From NCBI GenBank assembly GCA_023091735.1, contig JALKBU010000054.1:42026-106025 (forward strand): a stretch of 64,000 nt of DNA, read 5' to 3'. This stretch comes from Trichomonas tenax. Taxonomy: Eukaryota; Parabasalia; Trichomonadida; Trichomonadidae. A model generated the notes under the pieces. It was not told the origin of the DNA, did not search any database, and worked only from the letters and a program-made list of their open reading frames with translations. A program made the position numbers and the translations under genes. Shown in pieces: positions 46,176-57,900 of this stretch (position 1 is its first letter; each line of letters opens with the position of its first letter).

Positions 46176-46773
46176 CCGATTTTTGGAAATCATGCTTTGC
46201 GCTCAAAAGTGACAAGGACCCTGAGGAGCAGCCCCTCATATTATAGCTATACACCATATTTTAAACATAAGCAGTCTAAAAATCCATATTATTGATTGAT
46301 TTTACTGTTTTTAATTGAAAAATGAATGTTTTCAAAAATATAAATTTTATTCTTTTTTAAAATCTTGATGCTGTTGAAAATAAAAGCAAAACATTACTGG
46401 CAGCATGCATGTGAGTATTGTACTCTAATATCAGCTTGTAAGGAGAGCATGCAAACTCATCACAAGATACTTTTAGTTTTCTTCATTTGGTAGTTAGTCC
46501 TTCATATTATACTATTCAATTGTAGTTGATTCCGTCCATTTATTCCTCACAATTTCAAATTTTTTCCTATGATAATTTTAATCATGTGTTTTAAACTAAA
46601 AAATTAACTGTCATTCATATTGCCTAGATATGTCTATTACAATTCTTTAATCATATATACAATATAAGAAAATCAAAATTATCTCAAAAGATTCTCGTTA
46701 AATATGCACTTTTTTTGTTGCCGTTCCCTTATATGAGCTATTTGCAATACCGCTATCATAGAGCACATTGTGG

Positions 46774-46810
46774 GAATTTGCGCATGATTGGCGAAGCGTA
46801 TGCGCAATTC
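46774..46810. repeat. Hairpin, TGCGCA family
   Basis: GAATT(T)GCGCAT pairs with ATGCGCAATTC, 11 pairs with one bulged base and a 14-nt loop. Confidence 0.65.
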
Positions 46811-48000
46811 AATTTTGAGAGGTTTATGATGAATGCGCAGCGTACGGATCGGTAATTGTCCGACCAGATTGTTCCGCTATTTTATTTTCTCTCTATTGAG
46901 CTCCCGACCATGATGTTTTTAACATTATTTATGTCGTTTTTGTGAGTTTTTTCATCTTTCAATAGAAAAATCTCGAAAATTTTGAAAAATAAATAATGCA
47001 AATTGATTTATTTTAGGTTTACAATGTGATGCTCCAAAAATTTAAAAATCTCAAATTTTTCAATACATTATTGGGTTATTCACCCAAAGTATTAAAGGGG
47101 CTGCCTAAATTATGTCACTTTTAATGGACAAAAATTGTAAATAATCGTTCTTTTCCTCTCAATTCCATATCGGAAAGTGACAACTTGAGCAACAAAAGTG
47201 ACATTTCAAGCAACACTAGTTTCATTGCGGCACTCACTGAAAATATCAAATTCGGCGGGTTCATTGGACTAAATGCATCCAGGCACAGCAAGTGCTGCTA
47301 AATGCTGTCTATTCATTTGAAAACATCCGCAAACTTACTCCCATATCATATAATTGTTAAATTACAGAGTTGTGAAGCAAGAAAAACATCATCATTACTC
47401 AAATGATCCATAATGTATTTATCAAACAGTTCCATTTTTGCAGTCCAAATTTTTCGCATTTCAATATTACGCTTTTATGCATCATTATTCGCTTTGCAAT
47501 ACACAGAGCAAGAAATCAATCACTTCTACGTCATGTTTTTGCAAAAAAATTCAACATTAATTTATGACATCAGAATGCATTCGAATGACAAGCTATTTTC
47601 AGTTTACCCATACACTCCTCATCGAAAGTGATACACAAAATACGCAACGAATGACTTACTTATTTCATTTAATATTTCTCGAAAAATTCGAATTCATTTT
47701 ACCACAACGTCCTCATAGAATCGATGATTGAACAAAGTTAATGAGGATGCATTCAGTTGAAAAAAATATAAAAAATCGTAATATGTAACGTTTACTCTGT
47801 CATAACTTCGCTCAATGACGCTGAAGTTATCCTTTAACTATAGTCCTTGAAAGTTTTCGTAATAATTCCGATTTGATTTTTATGTTTGAAATAAAACAAA
47901 GCTAGCATGCAGTATATCTAAATTATATTTCTTTTGTTATCTAAATTCTTATTTGTGTTTGCTTTTCAATTATTAATAATGAAAATGTGAATTAAGATCG

Positions 48001-48081
48001 AGAAAAATACGGGGAAAAGAGAATAAAAGGAGGAGAAAAGGAACAAAGAAGAAAAAAGGAACAAAGAAGAAAAAAGGGGAG
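48001..48081 (+). repeat. Purine tract with 18-bp tandem duplication
   Basis: About 80 bases are almost all A and G on the plus strand. GGAACAAAGAAGAAAAAA occurs twice head to tail at 48040-48057 and 48058-48075. Confidence 0.75.
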
Positions 48082-48460
48082 GGGTATATAAGTTATTCTT
48101 TGGAACTTATTTTAGTGATTTCGTTGGCCGGAGGCTCCAACTTTTTGTATATTTGCATTGTCCGAAGACAAAGCAAAAACCTCACTTTTACAATCCGTAG
48201 TGCAAGCACATTTCGTCACTTTTTATGAAAAATACAGGGTTAGAACACAAAAATGAGGGAGATCAATGGTTAAAAGGGGGCATAAATCAATATAAAGGGG
48301 ATATTTTTCGTGGATAAAACAGGGGAAATGGGAAAAAAGCGGGTGATAATAGATAGGGTTTATCAAATTTTATCAGGTGGTAGTTTAAGTATTGCAGGGT
48401 AATGAATATTTGGGGGTTTTCGAGTTCACAATGCGCGCAATCTATAAATCGGCAAAATTC

Positions 48461-48491
48461 GTGCGCATCAAAAAAAATACTCAATGCGCAC
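48461..48491. repeat. Hairpin GTGCGCAT/ATGCGCAC
   Basis: Eight perfect pairs around a 15-nt A-rich loop. Fourth member of the TGCGCA-type hairpins; it lies at the end of the ankyrin relic. Confidence 0.7.
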
Positions 48492-48780
48492 ATCTATACT
48501 GTCATCATGTTTTGGACAAGATCCTTTTAAATGATATGAATGGCATTTTTGAGCTATTTTGTTATCAGAACTATCAAAAGGTAGATATCTGTTAAGTTCA
48601 AATTTGCGTAATGATGAGCAATCGGCTCCAGCATCAATCAGCATCTTCACCAATTTAAAGTTATTTTCATTTGAAATTTAAGGGTTTTTATACAACGTAA
48701 TGATATCTTTTTTCAACAGCAAACTTCATTGCGTTTTTATCACTATCCAAAGCAATATTTTGAAAAATGCTGTATATTTT
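48468..48780 (-). pseudogene. Ankyrin-gene relic
   Basis: On the minus strand, NFKLVKMLIDAGADCSSL (about 48655-48600) is a typical ankyrin second helix plus turn, as in 'N.F.LVK.LI..GAD'. Upstream, separated by stops and in a different frame, about 48750-48695 reads DSDKNAMKFAVEKRYHYVV, like another repeat. Stops lie between the pieces, no start is present and the downstream part becomes random. It closely resembles the repeat style of the broken gene at 30443. Confidence 0.55.
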
Positions 48781-48998
48781 GTGGAAATTCTTATTTATTT
48801 TCTGTAGCTTTTGCAGCAAAATAATGTTTGATCTCATTGCATTGTTACTGCCATGCTTGGATAGTTATCATTTAAAAACAAACACAAAAATATTGTTGAA
48901 AGTTGAGAAAAATAACACCAAAATATTTTCCAAAAATATCAATATTTATTCATAAAATTATACAATGGGTCGAAATAAAATTCATAGTAATAATAAAA

Positions 48999-51900
48999 TT
49001 AGTTCAAATAGTTGTAAAACAGAAGGATGCATGTTGCCCAAGCGAGAGCAAGCTGTCTCTGCATGCTCCTGTTGTTTCTCAATGAGTCCTTGAATGCATT
49101 GTCGAATCCCTTTAGAAGAGCGACATTCTCGTCTTCGCTCATCTTAGCATCGAAGTCGATCTCTGGAACAGAGCGATCAACAACTTCGATTTCATCTTCT
49201 TCCTCGACCTTCGCCTTCATCTCTGCGAGTTGCTTCCCAGCATCTGCTGCCTTGCGCTTGAGATCGCTGGCGGCCTTCTCAGCGCTCTGCAACTTCTGCT
49301 TGAGATTATCATTTTCTTCCTCAGAGTTCTTGAGTTTCTCGAGAAGATCAGCAATCTGCTTCTCAAGGTCATTGAGCTTCTTCTGTTGTCCGCTGCTTCC
49401 AAGCTCTGACTGCTTCTTAAGGCTATCAGCAGTGCTCTTTGCATCATTGAGCTGCTTCTTGAGGCTATCAGCGTTGTTGTTAGTATCGTTGAGTTGTCTC
49501 TTAAGCTGTTCGTTATTGTTGTTGGCGTCGTTGAGTTGCTTCTTGAGGTTATCGGCTGTGTTCTTTGCATCATTAAGCTGTTTCTTGAGATTATCGTTGC
49601 TTGCGTTAGCTTCGTTGAGCTGTTTCTTGAGATTGTCGGCGTTGCTGTTGGCATCAGTAAGTTGTCTCTTCAGCTGCTCATTGTTGTTGTTGGCGTCATT
49701 TAGTTGCTTCTTGAGGTTATCAGCGTTGTTATTGGCTTCATTTAGTTGCTTCTGAAGATCGCTGTTTGCCTGCTGTGCGTTTGCAAGCTTCTGCTTGAGC
49801 GATTCGATGCCAGCAAGAGCGGAGTTAAGCTGTGACTGGAGATCGGAAATTTCATCCTCAAGCTTTCTCTTTGCGGCATCTGTATCTCTGAGCTTGTCCT
49901 GGAGTTCCTTAGAGCGCTGCCTGAGCTTATCTGCTTCTTGCCTTTGTGAAGCTGGGACTCCGGAATCGGACTTGGACTGAAGCTCGTTAATTAAGGCCTG
50001 GAGTTCTGCAAGTTCATTAGCAATAGCATTGCTCTTGTCGTTAAGTGCATGGGCGCGTGCGCTCTCCTTGGCAAGAGCTGTTTCGAGTTTGCCCTTCTCG
50101 GCCTTCACCTCAGTAAGCTCACGCTGAGCCTGCTTGAGATCGTTGAGTCTGTCTGCAGCCTGGTGATCGAGAGTGGAAATCTCGTTCTGATAGAATGCTG
50201 AAACTTCGGCGTTGCGTTCAAGATCATCCTTGAGCTTGTTGTTCTCCTTGAGGAGCTCCTTAACGCGATCATTAGCACCCTGGGCCTCTTCTCTCTTCTT
50301 CGAGAGCTGGCTCTCAAGGTCGTTAGCGCGTTCTGTAGCTGCCTTGAGCTGTTTATCGGTATCCTCAAGCTTCTGGTTGATGGCCTTAAGCTCATCAAGC
50401 TGCTTCTTGAGTGCCTCGCACTCCTTAGCAAGCTTGTCAGCATCGATTTCTGCCTTGGCGACCTTAGCAGCGTTCTGAGTGTTATCGAGCTGATGTGCAT
50501 TCTTCTCCTTCTGGAGCTGGTTATCAGCAGCGAGCTTCTCTTCTAAGGCCTTGTTGTAGTTGTCGCTCATTTCCTGAAGCTGCTTCTTCAACTGCTCAAC
50601 TTGTTGATCTAAGAGCTTGTTAGGCTGCTGCTGGTCAGACTTGTTCTTCTTCTGTAATTCAGAATTGGAGTTCTGAAGTTCCTTGAGTTTGTTGTCCTTG
50701 TCGTTGTTCTGCTTTGTGAGATCGTCAACAAGAGCATTGAGACGAGCAATTTCTCTCTGGTTCGCCTTATCCTGGCTATCAAGGTGGATGTTTTCGTTTG
50801 CAGCGTTCTTAAGCTTATTGTTGAGGTCGTTAACGTTGTCTGAGAGTGCTTGCTTGGCGCTCTGAAGAACATCGTTGTTCCTCTTGAAATCTTGAGCTGT
50901 GTTCTTCTGTGCCTCGACTTCGGCCTTGAGGTTGAAGTTCTCATCTTCAAGTGCCTTGTTGGCCTTCTTGAGGTCATCAACTTGACCATTGATGTTCTTA
51001 AGGCGTTCATTCTCACGTTCTGCCTTATCAAGAGTCTGAGCCTTGTCAGAAAGTTCACGTTGAGCATCACCGAGTTGTGACTTTGTGGTGTTAAGATCCT
51101 TCTTCAGCTGTTCGATTTGCTCTTGTAAGTTCTTGACCTCTCCCTCCTTAGCAGCGAGTTCGTCAGACTTATCATCTGCGCCTCTGTTAAGAAGGTTCTT
51201 GTTCTTGGCAGCGAGTTCAGCAAGCTGCTTCTTGAGATTAGCAACTTCTTCTCCACGCTTGTCGAGTTCATCATTATGTTGCATGCTCTCGTTGAGGTTA
51301 TCCCGAAGATCATCGTTTGCAGCAAGAAGTTCGGAAATTTTCTTTTCAAGATCCTTGTTCTTCTTCTGGAGTTCTGCAATCTTCTCGGACTTCTCCTTGT
51401 TAGCCTGTTCGGCTTCTGCAAGCTCCTTTTCGACAGCAGCAAGTTTGTTCTGGATTTGTTCAAGTTCGTCAGCCTTCTTCTTCAATTCGAAGTTTTCTTT
51501 GTGGAGTTCACGAGCCTTGTTATCCTTATCTTTAACGAGGCCTTCGAGTTGAGAAGCACGCTTCTGAAGATCATCGCACTCGGCCTTAGCAGATGCAAGA
51601 TCAAGTGAAAGTTGCTTGTTCTGGCCTTCTGCCTTTGTGCGCTTATCGGCTTCCTGGTTAAGTTTGTTGAATGTTTCATCATTCTGTGACTGAAGGTTGT
51701 TGCATTTGCTCTTGGTGAGATCATGTTCGTTCTTCTCCTTGCGAAGTTCGTTGTCCTTAGACTCTAACTGCTTCTTAAGGGCAGAAACTTCATCTTCAAG
51801 TGCATTAACGGACTTCTTAAGTTCATCAACTTGTGGAACAAGACCGGAAAGACGTTCGTTCTCGCGCTGAGCTTTCTTGAGTTCCTTGTCCTTAGAGTCG

Positions 51901-54900
51901 GCTTCAGAGGACTTAGATTCAAGTTCGGAAGAAAGGCGTTTGTTCTCTTCGGAAAGTTCGTCGTTGTTCTTTGTCAAGTTAGCATTGTCGTTCTTGAGTG
52001 ACTTATTCTCGGACTGAGACTTAGAGAGATCGTTGTTGGCCTTATCGACCTGAGACTTAACTTCGGAAAGTTCGGATTCAAGAGCTGCAACATCATCGCT
52101 GTTGTTGTTGCTTGGCTTAGACAAAAGTTTCTTCTCGAGTTCGCGGACTTTGTCACCGAGAGACTTCTTATCCTGGTGGAGTGTGTTGTTCTCGGCTTCG
52201 GCTTCGGAGAGACGTTCCTTCAGGTTGTCGGCTTCATTAGCCTTGCGTTGGAGATCGTTGTTCTTTTTCTGAAGGTCGTTGATCTTGGAACCTTGCTCGG
52301 CATTCTTAGATTCGGAATCAGTTAACTCTTTATGGCACTCTTCAAGTGCAGAGCGGAGATTGTCGGCCTCGTTGCCTTTCTTCTGAAGATCGTTGTTCTT
52401 CTTGGCAAGTTGTGAGTTCTCACTGTCCTTGTCTTGAAGACTCTTGCGGAGATCATCGAGCTGCTGCTTGAGATCGGCAACAAGCTGTTCGAGGTGATCA
52501 GCGTTATCTGCCTTTGGCTTAAGTGCGTTGCATTTGTCATTCAACTCCTTGTTCTTGGCATCCTTCGCCTTGTTCTGTCCCTCAAGTTGGTCAATTTGCT
52601 TCTTATTTTCTTCAGCAAGAGCATTGGCCTTAGCAAGATCACGATTCAACTGCTTGACTTGGCCATCGAGTTGGATACTCTTTGACTCCTCAGCCTTGAG
52701 CTTGTTGTAGTTGTCATCGCGATCCTTCTGAAGACCATCAACCTTGTTCTCGAGGAGGCCCTTCTCACGCTTCTCACGCTGAAGGTCGTTATCCTTCGAC
52801 TCAAGATTGGACTTCAATTGAGAATTCTCGTCTTCAAGTTTCTTCTTCGCTTCCTTGGCTTCTTCAAGTTGGGAAGCTTGCTTGGAAAGGCGCTTGTTGT
52901 CTTCTGTCAATTGGTCAGCACTCTTATTCTTTTCATCAAGTTCGCCATTAAGCGAATCAATGTTGTTGTTCAGATCGTTGATCTTGGACTTGAGTTGTTC
53001 AACTTGGTTCTGAAGGTTCTTAAGTTCGGACTCCTTGAAGGCAAGAAGTTCGTCCTTACCATCGTCCTTCTGAGACTGAAGAGCTGAAAGCTGACGCTTA
53101 AGATTGGTCATCTCCTCGTCACGTTTGTTCAACTCATCGCCCTGCTGCATGCTCTCGTTGAGATCATCCTGGAGAGCAGCATTATCTGCAAGTAAGTCGT
53201 TGATGCGCTTCTCGGCCTCCTTCAACTTCTTCTGGAGTTCACGGTTCTGATCATTCAAGGTGTCAACTGCCTTCTGATTATCTGCATTATCCTTCTGAAG
53301 ATCAGCAACATCATTCCTGAGTTTGTCGGCATCGGTGGCCTTCTTTGTGAGTTCAGCGATCTTTCCATCCTTCGCCCGACTTGCCTTTTCTGTTTCGTCG
53401 AGTTCCTTCTTTGCAGCTTCAAGCTGAGCATTGAGGGAATCAGCGGCATCTGCCTTCTTTCGAAGGTTATAATTTTCGTTCTGCAACTCTCTGATCTTGT
53501 CATTCTTCGCCTTAAGTTGATTCTGAAGCTGATCATTGTCCTTATGAAGACCATCTGCTTCATTTGCGAGTTGTGTAAGAGCTCTCTGGTTCTCCTTATC
53601 CTTGAGTTCCAAAGAAATTGCCTTTGTGGTGGCTTCCTTAAGCTTCTCGTTCAGATCATTGTTGTCCTTCTGGAGCTTGTCGTAGATGGACTGAAGTCTT
53701 GCGCCATTACGCTTCTCCTTCTGGAGCTCACTATCCTTGCCATCAAGCTGTGTCTTAAGTTCAGAATTCTGGTCCTCAAGCTGCCTGTTTGCCTTCTTGG
53801 CTTCTTCGAGCTGTGCCTGGATTGGCTGGAGATGTTCAAGGTCGCGCTGAGCCTTCTGAAGATCCTTGCTCTTTGTTTCAAGTTCCTTATCCTTGGCAAC
53901 GACTTCGTCATTGAGAGACTTGTTGTCCTCAGCAAGGTTGTTTCTCTCCTTCTCGAGTGAAGCGTTAGTGGACTTGAGTGCCTTGATATCCGCATTAGCC
54001 TTGGCGAGATCGTTGATTGCCTTTTCTAACTGTTCCTTGATAGCATCAACATCTTCACCATCCTTGTTATTGGCCTCAAGTTCTTTGATGCGGTTCTTCA
54101 ATCTTGACATCTCTTCACCTTGCTTGCTGAGCTCATCGCCTTGTTGGATACTGGCATTGAGATCATCCTTTACTGAATCGAGTTCATCTGTAAGTTCGTT
54201 GATTCTCTTCTCCTGCTCCTTAATCTTCTTCTGAAGTTCACGGATCTTAGCATTGAGGTCATCGTTATCGTTCTGGAGTTTGTTGTTTTCATCCTCAGAT
54301 GTTTCAAGACGCTGTCTGAGATTGTCAGTATCATTGGCCTTGTGCTGAAAATCAGAAAGTTTCTTCATCAGATCCGTAATTGTGGACTCCTTGATGCCCA
54401 TATCCTCTTCTAATGCAGCGTTCTCTTCAGTGAGATCCTTGTTCTGTTGCTTGAGTGGATCAAGCTCGCTGGCCTTCTTTTGAAGCTCATTGTTGGCTAC
54501 CTGAAGCTCCTTAACCTTGTTGTTCTTTTCGTTGTTCTGCTGTGTTAAGTCATCATAAGCCTTCTTGAGTTCTTCGAGCTGAGCAGCGAGACGAGCAATT
54601 TCTCTTGCCTTCTCCTTGTCTTGGCTGTCAAGACGGATGTTCTCGTTGTTGGCATTCTTAAGCTTTTCATTGAGGTCGTTAACGTTATCTGTAAGAGATT
54701 TGTTGACGGACTGGAGAAGGTTGTTATTGCGCTTCTCGGACTCAACTTCACCCTTCTGTGTTTCAACTTCTGACTTAAGATCAGAGTTAGCATCTTCAAG
54801 TACTCTGTTGGCCTTCTTGAGATCATCAACTTGGCCGCTGATGTTCTTAAGGCGCTCGTTCTCACGCTCTGCTTTATCAAGAGCCTGAGCCTTGTCAGAA

Positions 54901-57900
54901 AGTTCGCGCTGAGCATCGTTGAGCTGTGGCTTTGTGGCACCAAGATCCTTGTTCAACTGCTGAATCTGATCTCTTAAGTTCTGAATTTCAGCATCCTTAG
55001 CAGCGAGTTCATCAGACTTATCATCTGTGCCTCTGTTGAGGAGGTCCTTGTTCTTGGCAGCGAGATCAGCAAGCTGCTTCTTGAGGTTAGCAGCCTCTTC
55101 TTCACGCTTGGCGAATAGCTCGTCTTGCTTCTTCTTGTCGTCCTGAAGAGCCTCCTTCTCTGCGAGGAGATCATTCAACTTCTTCTCGAGTTCTTTGCAC
55201 TTCTTCTGAAGCTCGCGGCCTTGTTTGGTGAGTTCAGCATTTTCAGCCTTGAGCTCTGTATTTTCTTCTTGGGCATCTGCAAGCTTCTGCTGAGCATCGT
55301 TGGCCTTCTTCTGGAGCTCGTTGATCTTGCCGTCTTTCTCCTTTGACATCTGTTGTTCAGTGGCAAGGATTGATTCGAGTGAATCAAGCTGAGCCTGAAC
55401 CTGTTCAAGTTCGTCGGCCTTCTTCTTCAACTCGAAGTTTTCGTTCTGAAGTTCGCGAACCTTGTTATCCTTATCTTTAAGGGCGCCTTCAAGTTGAGAA
55501 ACGTGATTCTGAAGGTCGGTGGACTCGGCCTTAGCAGTTTCGAGATCACGTGATAGCTGCTTGTTCTGGCCTTCTGCCTGGATGCGTTTGCCAGTCTCTT
55601 GGTTGAGATTGTCAAATGCCTCATTGTACTGTGACTGAAGGTTGTTGCATTTGCTCTTGGTGAGATCATGTTCGTTCTTCTCCTTGCGAAGTTCGTTGTC
55701 CTTAGACTCTAACTGCTTCTTAAGGGCAGAAACTTCATCTTCAAGTGCATTAACGGACTTCTTAAGTTCATCAACTTGTGGAACAAGACCGGAAAGACGT
55801 TCGTTCTCGCGCTGAGCTTTCTTGAGTTCCTTGTCCTTAGAGTCGGCTTCAGAGGACTTAGATTCAAGTTCGGAAGAAAGGCGTTTGTTCTCTTCGGAAA
55901 GTTCGTCGTTGTTCTTTGTCAAGTTAGCATTGTCGTTCTTGAGTGACTTATTCTCGGACTGAGACTTAGAGAGATCGTTGTTGGCCTTATCGACCTGAGA
56001 CTTAACTTCGGAAAGTTCGGATTCAAGAGCTGCAACATCATCGCTGTTGTTGTTGCTTGGCTTAGACAAAAGTTTCTTCTCGAGTTCGCGGACTTTGTCA
56101 CCGAGAGACTTCTTATCCTGGTGGAGTGTGTTGTTCTCGGCTTCGGCTTCGGAGAGACGTTCCTTCAGGTTGTCGGCTTCATTAGCCTTGCGTTGGAGAT
56201 CGTTGTTCTTTTTCTGAAGGTCGTTGATCTTGGAACCTTGCTCGGCATTCTTAGATTCGGAATCAGTTAACTCTTTATGGCACTCTTCAAGTGCAGAGCG
56301 GAGATTGTCGGCCTCGTTGCCTTTCTTCTGAAGATCGTTGTTCTTCTTGGCAAGTTGTGAGTTCTCACTGTCCTTGTCTTGAAGACTCTTGCGGAGATCA
56401 TCGAGCTGCTGCTTGAGATCGGCAACAAGCTGTTCGAGGTGATCAGCGTTATCTGCCTTTGGCTTAAGTGCGTTGCATTTGTCATTCAACTCCTTGTTCT
56501 TGGCATCCTTCGCCTTGTTCTGTCCCTCAAGTTGGTCAATTTGCTTCTTATTTTCTTCAGCAAGAGCATTGGCCTTAGCAAGATCACGATTCAACTGCTT
56601 GACTTGGCCATCGAGTTGGATACTCTTTGACTCCTCAGCCTTGAGCTTGTTGTAGTTGTCATCGCGATCCTTCTGAAGACCATCAACCTTGTTCTCGAGG
56701 AGGCCCTTCTCACGCTTCTCACGCTGAAGGTCGTTATCCTTCGACTCAAGATTGGACTTCAATTGAGAATTCTCGTCTTCAAGTTTCTTCTTCGCTTCCT
56801 TGGCTTCTTCAAGTTGGGAAGCTTGCTTGGAAAGGCGCTTGTTGTCTTCTGTCAATTGGTCAGCACTCTTATTCTTTTCATCAAGTTCGCCATTAAGCGA
56901 ATCAATGTTGTTGTTCAGATCGTTGATCTTGGACTTGAGTTGTTCAACTTGGTTCTGAAGGTTCTTAAGTTCGGACTCCTTGAAGGCAAGAAGTTCGTCC
57001 TTACCATCGTCCTTCTGAGACTGAAGAGCTGAAAGCTGACGCTTAAGATTGGTCATCTCCTCGTCACGTTTGTTCAACTCATCGCCCTGCTGCATGCTCT
57101 CGTTGAGATCATCCTGGAGAGCAGCATTATCTGCAAGTAAGTCGTTGATGCGCTTCTCGGCTTCCTTCAAACTCTTATGGAGTTCACGGTTCTTGGTGTT
57201 GAGATCGTCATTATCGTGGTTGGCCTTCTCGAGTTCCTTCGTCACAGCACTTAACTCTGCTTTCGTCGGCTCGAGTTCGTTTGCCTGTCTCTGGAGCTCG
57301 TTGATCTTAGCATCCTTCTCCTTTCCAGCCTTCTGCAACTGGTTGTTCTTCTGACACTCATCATCAAGTTCATTCTGTGTTGCCTCGAGAGCTTCCTGAA
57401 CCTTTGGAAGTTCATTAGCCTTCTTCTGAAGATCGTTGTTCTGTGATTGCAATTCCTTGTTCTTTGCCTCCTTTTCCTTGAGGGAGTTTTGTAGTTGCTC
57501 GTTATCTTTCTTCGCCTCGTCGGATTCAGCCTTGGCTGTTGAGAGATCGCGCTGGTTTTGCTTGTCCTTGTTGATAAGGCCAAGGTTCTTCTTTGTGAGA
57601 TCGTTGAGTTTGTTACCAAGATCGTTGTTGCTGTTTTCGAGGTTTTCGTTGACTGTGTTGAGTCTTGCAACTTCGCGCTTCTCCTTCTGGAGATCATTTT
57701 CCTTGGACTCTAACTGGGCCTTGAGTTGAGCGATCTGATCTTCAAGAGCCTTGTTCTGTTCCTTGGATTCTTCAAGCTGTGGTGGAATCTTCTGAAGCTG
57801 CTCGTTTGCTCTGTTAGCCTTCTTGAGTTCCTTGTCCTTCTTCTGGAGCTCATTGTCTAATAGCTTAACCTCCTCATCTAATTCTTCCTTGGCTGCTTCG

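Larger units (their letters stand above)
45828..48459. other. Long gene-poor region with hairpins and a purine tract
   Basis: 2.6 kb without a supportable gene. Contains hairpins at 46147-46175 and 46774-46810 and the purine-rich tract at 48001-48081. Short frames such as 47413-47631 have no promoter or domain. TCACTTTT at about 47116 and TCACTTTTTATG at about 48217 have no gene behind them. Confidence 0.5.

Noticed and set aside
47413..47631. 72-residue frame in a gene-poor region
   Set aside because: No initiator, no domain, AT-driven composition.
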